Position numbers and translations under genes: made by a program. Source: Saprospiraceae bacterium (GTDB lineage: Bacteria; Bacteroidota; Bacteroidia; Chitinophagales; Saprospiraceae). Taken from it: a DNA stretch of 64,000 bases. Shown piece by piece: positions 8,809 through 17,662 of the stretch. The DNA lies in contig JAQXDE010000016.1 in assembly GCA_029251525.1 (NCBI GenBank), positions 1-64,000 of the forward strand, read 5' to 3'. Under the pieces are notes generated by a model, which worked only from the letters and a program-made list of their open reading frames with translations, did not search any database and was not told the origin of the DNA. The number at the start of each line of letters is the position of its first letter. Positions within the stretch are counted from its first letter, which is position 1.

Positions 8809-10230
8809 TCAATAACTAGTCAATATTAAAGTATCAAAATCCATTAAAGTTGAAACCAAGACTTTAATTTTCTCTTCCTCGTTTTTGATTTTATTATTTG
8901 ATGGTTTTTTTCCCCATTTCACAATAACAGCAGGAGGATCTTTTTTGTCAATTGGTAGATAACATTTAATGTCCTCTAGTGATTTAAAACTAGCTATAGC
9001 TATAGTCTTAAGTTTAAAAATTTTATTTTCCTCAGCCTTAGTCAAAACGTTTTTGTTGTAATTGTTCAGAGAATCCAATCGATTACTTATTTTGGCAATA
9101 TCGGTCCTTACACTTATAATTTCTTTATCACTTTCTGCCTCAATTCTATTAAGTTCCTCATTGCTTGGTGTTGTAAATGTAACTATTGCATCATTTACTT
9201 TATATTTAGATTTTAATAGTTGATTGAAATTAATTTGTTGTTTGTCATCCAACGAACCCATACAACTAATTTTGACTTCAAATTTTTGACTAACAAAATT
9301 CTTAGTTATGTTTTTAGTAATTACTCTACTATTATTCAACTCCTTCTGAATAAAAGTTTCTATCATTTCGATTTTATTATTGTCCTCAATAATTCGATAG
9401 GTTGTAAAAATACTAACACTTAAAAGTATAAAACTCGTGAGGTACAAAATAGATTTAGATCGTTTTTCTTCTTTTGATGAAGTGAAGGATCGAGACGGGA
9501 AGTCCATAAATCGAACAATAAAATAGGTTCCTAATGCAACCAATGTAGCGTTTAAAACAAAAAGGAAAAATGAATTGAACATTATGTTCACAAAGTCTAA
9601 ATTAATATTATCTGCTCCAATTAAATAGCCGAAAAGCTGAGCAATCCCATATCCTGTTACACATAAAGGGGGCATTAAAGCAGTTGCAATTGCAACACCA
9701 GGTATTGCATTAGATTTGTCTTTTCGAGAACTAGAAATGATTCCCGCCAAACCACCAATCAATGCTACCATTGCATCTAAAATATTTGGACTTGTTCTGC
9801 CTTTTATTTCATCTGTAAATCCTTTTCCAATTTCTAACCAACTTGTAATAGAAAAGTATAAAGTACTAGTAACTAACGCAATTCCAATTGCAATTAATAG
9901 ATGGTACCCAGAAACATTCAAAGTATTTCGATCATTAATTCCTATACCTAATCCAATTCCCAAAATTGGAGACATCAAAGGTGAGATAAGCATGGCACCA
10001 ATAATTACAGCAGGAGAATTTAAGTCTAGTCCAAGTGAAGCAATAAATATAGAACACATCAAAAGCCAAGCATTAGCTCCTTTCATCTCTTTATTACTTT
10101 TTATATTAATAATGGTACCTTCTTTGTCCAAACCATTTTTTAGATCCAATAGATTATAGAAGAAATTCCAAATTCTACTTAAAAACTCACTAGAATATTT
10201 AGAAGAATCAGGGTTAATTTGTTCTGGCAT
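8809..10230 (-). CDS. DUF389 (TIGR00341-type) integral membrane protein
   Basis: The protein has 473 residues. A hydrophobic N-terminal half with about six transmembrane segments carries the DUF389 hallmarks GAMLISPLMSPILGIGLG, ALVGGLAGIISSSRK-like ALIGGLAGIISSS, and GVAIATALMPPLCVTGYG. The C-terminal soluble half (about 285-473) is lysine-rich and includes a probable coiled coil. The biochemical role of the family is not established. It is a single gene, convergent with the cryptochrome gene and divergent from the HtrA-like protease. Confidence 0.9.
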   Translation of the reverse strand: MPEQINPDSSKYSSEFLSRIWNFFYNLLDLKNGLDKEGTIINIKSNKEMKGANAWLLMCSIFIASLGLDLNSPAVIIGAMLISPLMSPILGIGLGIGINDRNTLNVSGYHLLIAIGIALVTSTLYFSITSWLEIGKGFTDEIKGRTSPNILDAMVALIGGLAGIISSSRKDKSNAIPGVAIATALMPPLCVTGYGIAQLFGYLIGADNINLDFVNIMFNSFFLFVLNATLVALGTYFIVRFMDFPSRSFTSSKEEKRSKSILYLTSFILLSVSIFTTYRIIEDNNKIEMIETFIQKELNNSRVITKNITKNFVSQKFEVKISCMGSLDDKQQINFNQLLKSKYKVNDAIVTFTTPSNEELNRIEAESDKEIISVRTDIAKISNRLDSLNNYNKNVLTKAEENKIFKLKTIAIASFKSLEDIKCYLPIDKKDPPAVIVKWGKKPSNNKIKNEEEKIKVLVSTLMDFDTLILTSY

Positions 10231-10359
10231 CGTAAAATTATTAAGTTTAATTTTCGTTTATTTTATTATGTGTAAGATAATAAATTCACTTTCAAATATG
10301 TGGATTATCTATTATTTTTGCTTCTTAACTAATCGAGTTTTACAATAAATTAAAAAACT

Positions 10360-11481
10360 ATGGAATCATTTTTTAGAATCATTTTTGGTGGATTATTATT
10401 AGTTGGCGGATTCTTACTAGGAAGTTCCTGGAAGGCAAAAGATTCTATAATAGTTCAATATGAATCAGTCCAAAAAGAAGAAAGTATCGATGAGGTGGCT
10501 AGTCGTAAAGGATTGAATGATAATGAGTTGGCAACAATTAAGTTATTTGAAAAGTCAACACCAAGTGTTGCATTTATTACTACATCAAATGTTCGAAAAG
10601 ATTATTGGTCTCAGAATGTGACAGAAATTCCAAGAGGAACAGGTTCTGGTTTTGTTTGGGATCTAGAAGGACATGTGATAACTAATTTTCACGTTATTCA
10701 AGGAGCAGATCGAGCACAAGTTACCTTAGCAGATCAAACAACTTGGACAGCAACTTTAGTTGGATATGCACCTGAAAAAGATTTAGCTGTTTTGAGAATC
10801 GACGCACCTGGTAATTTGTTAAAACCAATTCCTGTTGGCTCTTCGGATGATTTATTGGTTGGGCAATCCGTCTACGCAATTGGAAATCCTTTTGGATTTG
10901 ATCAGACATTAACTACAGGTGTGATTAGTGCTTTGGGGAGAGAAATAAATGGAGTGGATGGATCAATAATAAAGGATGCAGTTCAAACAGATGCTGCAAT
11001 TAATCCAGGAAATTCTGGAGGACCATTGTTAGACTCGCGAGGAGAATTAATAGGAGTTAATACTTCAATTTATAGTCCTTCAGGAGCTTATGCAGGGATC
11101 GGATTTTCTATTCCTGTAGATGCAGTGAAATGGGTAATTCCTGAATTAATTAAACATGGAAAAATTTTAAGACCAACATTAGGAGTCGAATTAGCTCCAA
11201 AGAGAGCTGTTTCTAGAATGGGGATAAAAGGACTTTTGGTAATGAATGTTAATGAAAAAAGTGGGGCAGAGAGAGCTGGTATACAGCCGACCTATCGGGA
11301 TCAATTTGGTAAAATCATTTTAGGAGATGTGATTATTGCAATAGATGAAAACCCAATTCTCTCCAGAAATGATTTGAGGCTTGTTTTGGAAAATTATAAG
11401 CCTAATGATAAAGTGAAAATAACTGTATTGAGAGAGAACGAAAAAATAGTGTTGGATTTAACTTTGGATGAGGCTAGATGA
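10360..11481 (+). CDS. membrane-anchored HtrA/DegP-like serine protease
   Basis: This 373-residue S1C protease acts in envelope quality control. An N-terminal hydrophobic anchor (about 5-25, ending GSSWKAK) has no lipobox. The catalytic triad is visible: His in TNFHVIQG (about 110), Asp in KDLAVLRID (about 142) and Ser in NPGNSGGPLL (about 218). One C-terminal PDZ domain follows (about 275-370; GLLVMNVNEKSGAERAGI, GDVIIAIDENP). A single PDZ makes it closer to DegS/HtrA-type than to two-PDZ DegP. It is a single gene convergent with the subtilase. Confidence 0.95.
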   Translation: MESFFRIIFGGLLLVGGFLLGSSWKAKDSIIVQYESVQKEESIDEVASRKGLNDNELATIKLFEKSTPSVAFITTSNVRKDYWSQNVTEIPRGTGSGFVWDLEGHVITNFHVIQGADRAQVTLADQTTWTATLVGYAPEKDLAVLRIDAPGNLLKPIPVGSSDDLLVGQSVYAIGNPFGFDQTLTTGVISALGREINGVDGSIIKDAVQTDAAINPGNSGGPLLDSRGELIGVNTSIYSPSGAYAGIGFSIPVDAVKWVIPELIKHGKILRPTLGVELAPKRAVSRMGIKGLLVMNVNEKSGAERAGIQPTYRDQFGKIILGDVIIAIDENPILSRNDLRLVLENYKPNDKVKITVLRENEKIVLDLTLDEAR

Positions 11482-11497
11482 TAATATTTAAGTGAAA

Positions 11498-11530
11498 AGA
11501 TGGCAATATGTAAAATACATACTGCCATCT
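11498..11530. terminator. hairpin between convergent protease genes
   Basis: The inverted repeat agatggca / tgccatct has an inner atgta / tacat stem. A tttt stretch follows on the reverse strand, so it best fits the subtilase; the forward T-tail is weak. Confidence 0.6.
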
Positions 11531-11575
11531 CTGTAGTTTGGTATATTGGATTTAGACAAACTAATTTTTTCTTAC

Positions 11576-13213
11576 TTATTTGTTTGTATTGGCAGCTATT
11601 TGGAGCGCTTCGTAAGCATTTATTAAACCACCAGATTGCCCCAAATTTTTAAAGGGAACCTTTTCATCTTTCGTTCCAGGCTTAATTACCATATCAGAAA
11701 TAGGAACTGAACTTTCCATTATTATATTTTTTACTTGCTCAGCAGTCAGACTTGGATAATAAGACCTTAAGACAGCTGCAACGCCTGCAACTACTGGAGA
11801 AGCCATAGAAGTTCCTTGTTGATTTTGGTAAGTACCATCAGGAGTTGTAGAATAGATTTGCATCCCAGGAGCAAAAACGTCAACATTTTTGGCTCCATAA
11901 TTAGAAAAGGGAGCGGCAATTTTTTCAGCCTTTTCCCAAGAGGCTGCGCCTACTTCGATCCAGTTATTAACATATTTAGTTTTATTTTTCCTTAAGAATC
12001 TTTTTTTAGTGTAAGAGTCATTTGGATAATTTTCAGTTGAATCATTATCTTTTCCATCATTTCCTGCTGCATGAACTAAAAGAACGTCATTCTTCTCTGC
12101 GTATTTTACTGCTTTGTCGACTGCTTTTTTATCCCAAGCATGAGCTTTGCCAAAACTCATATTGATTATACTTGCTCCATTATCAACTGCATAAATGATA
12201 GCATTGGCCACATCTTTATCTCTCTCATCACCATCAGCTAAAATTCTGATCGCCATGATTTGGACATTATCAGCAATTCCTTTAATTCCTATATCATTAG
12301 TTCTGTCAGCACCAATTATTCCAGCTACATGCGTTCCATGCATTGGGTCAGAGGCAATTACATCATTATTTCCATATCCTTTTTCATAAGAATCTGAATA
12401 GTTATCACCAACGATCTTGCGAGAGTCATAATCAGGGTTGTACATGAATTCAGCTCGTCCTTTATAATGGTTTCCCTCTTGATTAAGCATATCGATAATA
12501 TCTTCCACTTTTTCTACTGCCATTCCTTGAGCTTGGACATTTTTTAGAATATCAAAACCCTGTTTTTCTTCTGGGCTCAATTCATCTGGTACTACACTAG
12601 ATAGGTTTTCATCAGTTAATGGCTTTCCATCCATAGATTTTCCAAAAGCCTCTAAAGCATTAATTACAAATGGAGCATATCCATTAAAATCATCTAGTTG
12701 TTTTTGAGCACTCTTTTGCTTTTTTTCTACTTCTTCTTTGTATTTTAAATAGTTGTCGAACAATTTTTTGTCTTTCTTGGAAAGTTTATCGCGATTAGCG
12801 TTGTCAAATTTAGATTTGTACTTGGCATACAATCGAGTTACCTCCAAGGTTTCATGTTCTACGTTTTTTCCATTTTTATTCCCCAAAAAGTTCCAACCAT
12901 AGATATCATCTATGTATCCATTTTTATCATCGTCAATTCCGTTTCCAGCAATTTCACCTTTGTTGATCCACATAACATTTTTCAAATCTTCATGTTTCGC
13001 ATCAACTCCACTGTCAATTACTGCAACTATAACTTTCTGAGAGGTTTTTCCTTTTAATATTGTGTCATAAGCTTTTTCAATACTTACTCCATTGTAATTA
13101 TCCATTTTAGTATCCATTCGCCACCAACCTTGAGGAGCAGAATTTTGAGCATTGATAGAAACGATACTAGATAGGAAAATGCAAATAATGAGACTAATTC
13201 GCGTCAAATTCAT
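11576..13213 (-). CDS. secreted S8 (subtilisin-like) serine protease
   Basis: The protein has 545 residues with a signal peptide (about 1-23, ending SINAQ). The subtilase triad is present: Asp about 67 in AVIDSGVD, His about 293 in MHGTHVAGI, and Ser about 468 in GTSMASPVVAGV, with the oxyanion Asn in HAAGNDG. Between Asp and His there is an insertion of more than 150 residues containing a Lys-rich, coiled-coil-like stretch around DKLSKKDKKLFDNY. The chain ends soon after the catalytic domain, and no T9SS tail is evident, so it is probably periplasmic or exported by another route. Confidence 0.95.
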   Translation of the reverse strand: MNLTRISLIICIFLSSIVSINAQNSAPQGWWRMDTKMDNYNGVSIEKAYDTILKGKTSQKVIVAVIDSGVDAKHEDLKNVMWINKGEIAGNGIDDDKNGYIDDIYGWNFLGNKNGKNVEHETLEVTRLYAKYKSKFDNANRDKLSKKDKKLFDNYLKYKEEVEKKQKSAQKQLDDFNGYAPFVINALEAFGKSMDGKPLTDENLSSVVPDELSPEEKQGFDILKNVQAQGMAVEKVEDIIDMLNQEGNHYKGRAEFMYNPDYDSRKIVGDNYSDSYEKGYGNNDVIASDPMHGTHVAGIIGADRTNDIGIKGIADNVQIMAIRILADGDERDKDVANAIIYAVDNGASIINMSFGKAHAWDKKAVDKAVKYAEKNDVLLVHAAGNDGKDNDSTENYPNDSYTKKRFLRKNKTKYVNNWIEVGAASWEKAEKIAAPFSNYGAKNVDVFAPGMQIYSTTPDGTYQNQQGTSMASPVVAGVAAVLRSYYPSLTAEQVKNIIMESSVPISDMVIKPGTKDEKVPFKNLGQSGGLINAYEALQIAANTNK

Positions 13214-13331
13214 ATTTATTATTTTTTAAAAATATAATTAGTTAATTTTGTGTTTAGGTGAAATTTGATAAAATCTATCAAAAAACGCACAATATAGTAT
13301 TATTGTTATGGTATTTTAATTTTTATCTCCA

Positions 13332-13359
13332 AAATATCCTTTTAAAAATATCCTTTTAA
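13332..13359. repeat. 14-bp tandem duplication
   Basis: Two abutting copies of aaatatccttttaa lie in the 329-base divergent spacer between the subtilase and the first DUF6089 gene. Nothing else is recognised in that spacer. Confidence 0.65.
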
Positions 13360-13542
13360 ACTTTTATTAATAGTAAAATCACTTATTCCAAATTTTGCTA
13401 TTGTTGATAAATTTAAAATAGGTCCGATAAAAAAAGAATACTCAAAGCTCTAAAATAGTTTACCTTTTTCTAGTTCATAATTATAAAAAAGAATTAACAC
13501 TTAACTCAACAAAATAAAAATTGCAAAAATCTTAACTGTATT

Positions 13543-14400
13543 ATGACAAAAAAGAATATAATATTAATCCTTGGTATGTTTTTCTCTCCATTCTTCTTAA
13601 TTAGTCAACATTCAGAGTTGGGTATCAAGTTTGGGGTTTCATTATATCAAGGAGATTTGTCCCCAGATATTAAAGAATTAAATCCAGGCCAAGTCAACCC
13701 TATGGTAGGGGTGTTTGGTAAATATAATTTCAATAGGTTCATTGTAGCAAGAGCTGGATTTAATTATGGTTTAGTTTCAGCAGAAGATGCAAAATCAACC
13801 AATGATGGTTCAAAAAATAGGAATCTCAGTTTTCGATCTAATATATTGGAAGGCAATTTAATGCTTGAGATAAATATCTTAGGGTATGAACCATATAATC
13901 TTGAGAAACCGTGGTCTCCATATGTTTTTGCTGGAATTGCTCTTTTTCATTACAATCCTAAAGCAAAATATGATGGTGAATGGATAGAACTCCAACCACT
14001 TGGTACTGAAGGGCAAGGTCTTCCATCTTACCCTGATCGGCAACCATATAGTTTGAATGAATTTGCTATTCCTTTTGGTGCTGGATTAAAGTTTGCTTTA
14101 AGTGATACATGGAATCTTGGTGTAGAAGGCGGATTTAGAAGAGCGTTTACTGATTATCTCGACGATGTGAGTATGAGTTATGTAGAGGAATCTCTCTTGT
14201 TAGAAAAGAATCCACTATCTGCTGCATTGGCAAATAGATCAGGAAATCCAATAGCAGCTGGTAGTGCAAGAGGTAATGATAAAGTTTCAGATTGGTATGC
14301 ATTTTTTGGTGTAACCTTATCAAAAAACTTTTTGGATAATGGTCTAGTTGGTAGTAGGAGACGAGGTAGGAAAAGTAAAACAGGTTGTCCGACGTTTTAA
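13543..14400 (+). CDS. DUF6089-type outer-membrane beta-barrel protein (copy 1)
   Basis: The protein has 285 residues. A signal peptide (about 1-21, ending LISQ) is followed by alternating beta-strands typical of a small outer-membrane barrel: LGIKFGVSLYQGDLSP, PYVFAGIALFHYNP and IPFGAGLKFALSDTWNLGVEGG. The last residue is Phe, as is usual for BAM-inserted barrels, and the tail is Arg/Lys-rich ending GCPTF. It is about half identical by eye to the gene at 14693, with the same domain order and the shared motif TEGQGLP. The molecular role is unknown. A strong terminator follows at 14478, so it is likely its own transcription unit. Confidence 0.85.
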   Translation: MTKKNIILILGMFFSPFFLISQHSELGIKFGVSLYQGDLSPDIKELNPGQVNPMVGVFGKYNFNRFIVARAGFNYGLVSAEDAKSTNDGSKNRNLSFRSNILEGNLMLEINILGYEPYNLEKPWSPYVFAGIALFHYNPKAKYDGEWIELQPLGTEGQGLPSYPDRQPYSLNEFAIPFGAGLKFALSDTWNLGVEGGFRRAFTDYLDDVSMSYVEESLLLEKNPLSAALANRSGNPIAAGSARGNDKVSDWYAFFGVTLSKNFLDNGLVGSRRRGRKSKTGCPTF

Positions 14401-14477
14401 AGATAATATGTACAGAAAATCTTTATTTTTCACTTTTTTTTGAGAAAATGATTTTTAAGAACGATTTTTGAATAAGT

Positions 14478-14517
14478 AATGCCAGAATCCCTTAATATTG
14501 GATTCTGGCATTTTTTT
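14478..14517 (+). terminator. rho-independent terminator after DUF6089 copy 1
   Basis: A perfect 13-base stem (aatgccagaatcc / ggattctggcatt) with a 9-base loop is followed by seven T's. Confidence 0.9.
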
Positions 14518-14692
14518 CCCCACCTCTCCCTCCACACTAGAACTTCAAAACACTTCATTCTTTATAATCAGTTGAGTCAATTGAAATAAAAAATTCATTT
14601 GATAAACCTGAATTTTGCCCTAAGGCATCGTTTATTTGATTACAACTTCATCAAATTTTGGTTTTTAAGCCGAGTTCAAAATAACTTCATCA

Positions 14693-15541
14693 ATGAAAAA
14701 TTTATTTATTATTATTGCTATTTGTCTTTTTTTACCTACCGTATCAAAATCTCAATATTTGGAATTCGGTATTATAGGAGGTTTTTCAACCTATTCAGGT
14801 GATCTAAATCCAACTACTCAAAGAATAAGTCATGGAGAATTTAGGTATTCTGTAGGTGGTTTTTTGAGGTATAACCTAGGCTCTTACTTCACAGCCAAAT
14901 TTGCTGTCAGTGCAGGACGACTTTCTGCAAGAGATTATGATTCTCTAGATCCTGCACGAAAAGCAAGAAACCTTCAATTTAAATCCACATTTATAGAAAA
15001 TGCTCTTTCTTTAGAGTATAATATTTTAGGATACGATCCAATATTTATGACCAAAAGAGTTAGTCCTTATATTTTTGCAGGTATAGGAATGGTTTATTTT
15101 AATCCAAAGGCTTTATATAATGGAGAATGGGTAGAATTGCAACCGTTGAATACTGAAGGGCAAGGCCTTCCCGAATTTCCTGCCAGAAAACCTTATAAAA
15201 AAGTGGCTATTGCATTTCCATTTGGATTTGGATTGAAAGTGGCTCTCTCGAATAAATTTAATATTGGATTCGAAGCTGGGGTTAGAAAAACTACGACTGA
15301 TTATATTGATGATGTAAGTACAACTTATGTGGCAGATGAAATTATGAACGAAACACTTGGACCAATTTCCTTTCAATTAGCCAATCGTTCAGGAATTCGA
15401 AAAGAGACAGGAGATATTAGAGGAAACCCAGAATCAAATGATTGGTATGCAATTGGAGGTTTGACTATGTCTTATAATTTATCTTCCTCAAATAAATATG
15501 GAAAACGGAAAAGACGCGGAATTGGATGTCCCACTTTTTAA
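14693..15541 (+). CDS. DUF6089-type outer-membrane beta-barrel protein (copy 2)
   Basis: This 282-residue paralogue of the preceding gene has a signal peptide (about 1-20, VSKSQ). It shares the same strand pattern (LEFGIIGGFSTYSGDLNP, PYIFAGIGMVYFNPKALYNGEW, TEGQGLPEFP, FPFGFGLKVALSN). The same tail follows, with a basic stretch and terminal GCPTF. The ATG start places the hydrophobic core directly at the N-terminus. The two copies are separated by a terminator and have diverged substantially, which suggests an old duplication with separate expression. Function unknown. Confidence 0.85.
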   Translation: MKNLFIIIAICLFLPTVSKSQYLEFGIIGGFSTYSGDLNPTTQRISHGEFRYSVGGFLRYNLGSYFTAKFAVSAGRLSARDYDSLDPARKARNLQFKSTFIENALSLEYNILGYDPIFMTKRVSPYIFAGIGMVYFNPKALYNGEWVELQPLNTEGQGLPEFPARKPYKKVAIAFPFGFGLKVALSNKFNIGFEAGVRKTTTDYIDDVSTTYVADEIMNETLGPISFQLANRSGIRKETGDIRGNPESNDWYAIGGLTMSYNLSSSNKYGKRKRRGIGCPTF

Positions 15542-15604
15542 AATGATTAGATTAATCCTCATTGAGATAATTTTGATAATTAACATCATTATAGTTAATG
15601 TTTT

Positions 15605-15636
15605 AAGCACCTATTATAAAAAGGTGCTTTTTTTTT
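15605..15636 (+). terminator. rho-independent terminator after DUF6089 copy 2
   Basis: The stem aagcacct / aggtgctt is followed by a run of T's. Confidence 0.85.
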
Positions 15637-15757
15637 GGTTTAATAAAATACTAGTAAGTTTTGCAACTTCTGAATTTCCCTTTTCCCTAAAATAGCTGTT
15701 TCTTTGTTTATGATTTTTTGTTTTTTGCATTATTGATGTTCAATTTAATCAAGTCTT

Positions 15758-17662
15758 TTGTCAAAGTCAGCTAACGAAATATTAAAAGAATATTGGGGAT
15801 TCGATGAATTTCGACCCATGCAAAGTGAAATTATCCAATCTGTTTTGGATGGTCAGGATACCCTTGCCTTATTACCAACCGGTGGAGGTAAATCTATATG
15901 TTTTCAAGTTCCAGCTTTAATGAAAGAAGGAATTTGTATTGTAGTCTCTCCATTGATTGCTTTAATGAAAGATCAAGTTTACAATTTAAAGAAACGAGGC
16001 ATTAATGCGGTTGCCATATACTCAGGAATGCATTACAAAGACATTGACCGTGCATTTGATAATTGCATTCATGGAAAAGTAAAATTTTTATACCTTTCCC
16101 CTGAGCGTTTGACATCTGATTTGGCAAGGGCTCGGATAGAACAGATGACTGTAAATTTGTTAGCTATTGATGAAGCGCATTGTATCTCACAATGGGGATA
16201 TGATTTCCGACCATCTTATTTGGAAATTATTAATGTAAGGGAATTAATGCCGAAAACACCGGTTATGGGATTAACGGCTACGGCGACTTCTGAGGTAGTA
16301 AAGGACATTCAGGAAAGATTAGAATTTAAGAGAAAGAATGTATTTCGAAAAAGTTTTAGTCGTGAAAATTTGGCTTATGTCATTTTGCATGAGTCAGGTA
16401 AATTGACAAAGCTTAATGAAATAGTTAGCAATGTACTAGGCTCGGGAATCATTTATGTTAGGAGTAGAAGAAAGGCCAAAGATATTGCAATACAATTGAA
16501 GAACAGGGGAGTAACAGCAGATTTTTATCATGCTGGTTTAAGTACAGAGATTCGAAGTAAGAAGCAAGAGGATTGGATCAATGATAAGATTCGAATCATG
16601 GTATGTACGAATGCCTTTGGAATGGGGATCGATAAGCCGGATGTTCGATTAGTTGTTCATTTAGAAATTCCAGACTCACTGGAGGCTTATTTTCAAGAGG
16701 CAGGAAGAGCTGGTCGAGATGGAAAAAAATCTTATGCAGTATTATTGTATCATCAGTCAGATAAAGCTAATTTAATTTATCAATATGAGCAATCGTATCC
16801 ATCGATGGAAGAAATTAGAAAAACCTATCGTGCGCTTGGTAATTATTATCAATTAGCTATTGGTGGCAGTGCTGCTGATAGTTTCGATTTTGATCTAGTT
16901 GAGTTAGTCAATAAATTTAAATTACAAACGGTTACCACGTATAACTGTATGAGGATTTTGGAGCAAGAGGGGTGGATCTCATTAACTGATGCAGTTTTTA
17001 ATCCAGCAAGTGTTCGGATAAGAGTCCGCAAAGATGAATTGTATGATTATCAATTAAGAAATAAAAAGGCGGATCGAATATTAAAATTAATCTTGCGAAG
17101 TTATCATGGGGCATTCAACGATTTTGTTGGAATTCACTTGTCATGGATGGCGAAAAATTTGAAAATTAATTATCAAGATTTGGAGCAAAGCCTATTGAAA
17201 ATGGCAGCTAGTGGAATTATTGATTTTCGACCAGAGAAAGACAAATCTCAACTTGTTTTTTTGCAAGAAAAAGTTGACCCTATTAATTTGACAATTGATT
17301 TTGATCGATTTAATTTCCGGAAAAAAAGGCATTTAGAACGATTACAAAAAACGATAGCTTATGCTGAAAATACCATCTGTCGGTCTCAACAATTATTATC
17401 TTATTTCGGAGAAAAGAATGCACCAAAATGTAAGGTATGCGATGTTTGTTTAGAGCGCACCAAAGTTGATTTGTCAAAAGATGACTTTGAAAGATATCGA
17501 ATAAAGATAATCAAACAATTGGAAAGGGAACCATTGACTATTTATGATCTATGTGAAGCATTTTCTCCAAAAAAGCAAGCCCAAGTGTTAAAAACAATTG
17601 AGCTTTTAATCGATGAGGGAGACTTAAGTAGAGAGGAAGATAAAATCATTTGGAAAAAATGA
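15758..17662 (+). CDS. recQ: ATP-dependent DNA helicase RecQ
   Basis: This 634-residue 3'-5' SF2 helicase is involved in recombination and fork repair. Walker A is LLPTGGGKS, the DEAH box is in LLAIDEAHCISQWGYDF, and motif VI is in EAGRAGRDG. The RecQ-Ct zinc site is C(RSQQLL...)CKVCDVC, followed by a winged-helix region (about 500-634). No HRDC domain is seen. The start is TTG at 15758: an in-frame TAA lies four codons upstream, and the next ATG (MQSEII) would remove the conserved FDEFRPMQ motif. Its stop overlaps the start of the next gene by 4 bases (ATGA). Confidence 0.96.
   Translation: MSKSANEILKEYWGFDEFRPMQSEIIQSVLDGQDTLALLPTGGGKSICFQVPALMKEGICIVVSPLIALMKDQVYNLKKRGINAVAIYSGMHYKDIDRAFDNCIHGKVKFLYLSPERLTSDLARARIEQMTVNLLAIDEAHCISQWGYDFRPSYLEIINVRELMPKTPVMGLTATATSEVVKDIQERLEFKRKNVFRKSFSRENLAYVILHESGKLTKLNEIVSNVLGSGIIYVRSRRKAKDIAIQLKNRGVTADFYHAGLSTEIRSKKQEDWINDKIRIMVCTNAFGMGIDKPDVRLVVHLEIPDSLEAYFQEAGRAGRDGKKSYAVLLYHQSDKANLIYQYEQSYPSMEEIRKTYRALGNYYQLAIGGSAADSFDFDLVELVNKFKLQTVTTYNCMRILEQEGWISLTDAVFNPASVRIRVRKDELYDYQLRNKKADRILKLILRSYHGAFNDFVGIHLSWMAKNLKINYQDLEQSLLKMAASGIIDFRPEKDKSQLVFLQEKVDPINLTIDFDRFNFRKKRHLERLQKTIAYAENTICRSQQLLSYFGEKNAPKCKVCDVCLERTKVDLSKDDFERYRIKIIKQLEREPLTIYDLCEAFSPKKQAQVLKTIELLIDEGDLSREEDKIIWKK

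Noticed and set aside
9716-10159. + strand ORF of 147 codons
   Set aside because: It is antisense to the DUF389 gene; the reverse-strand protein has clear family motifs.
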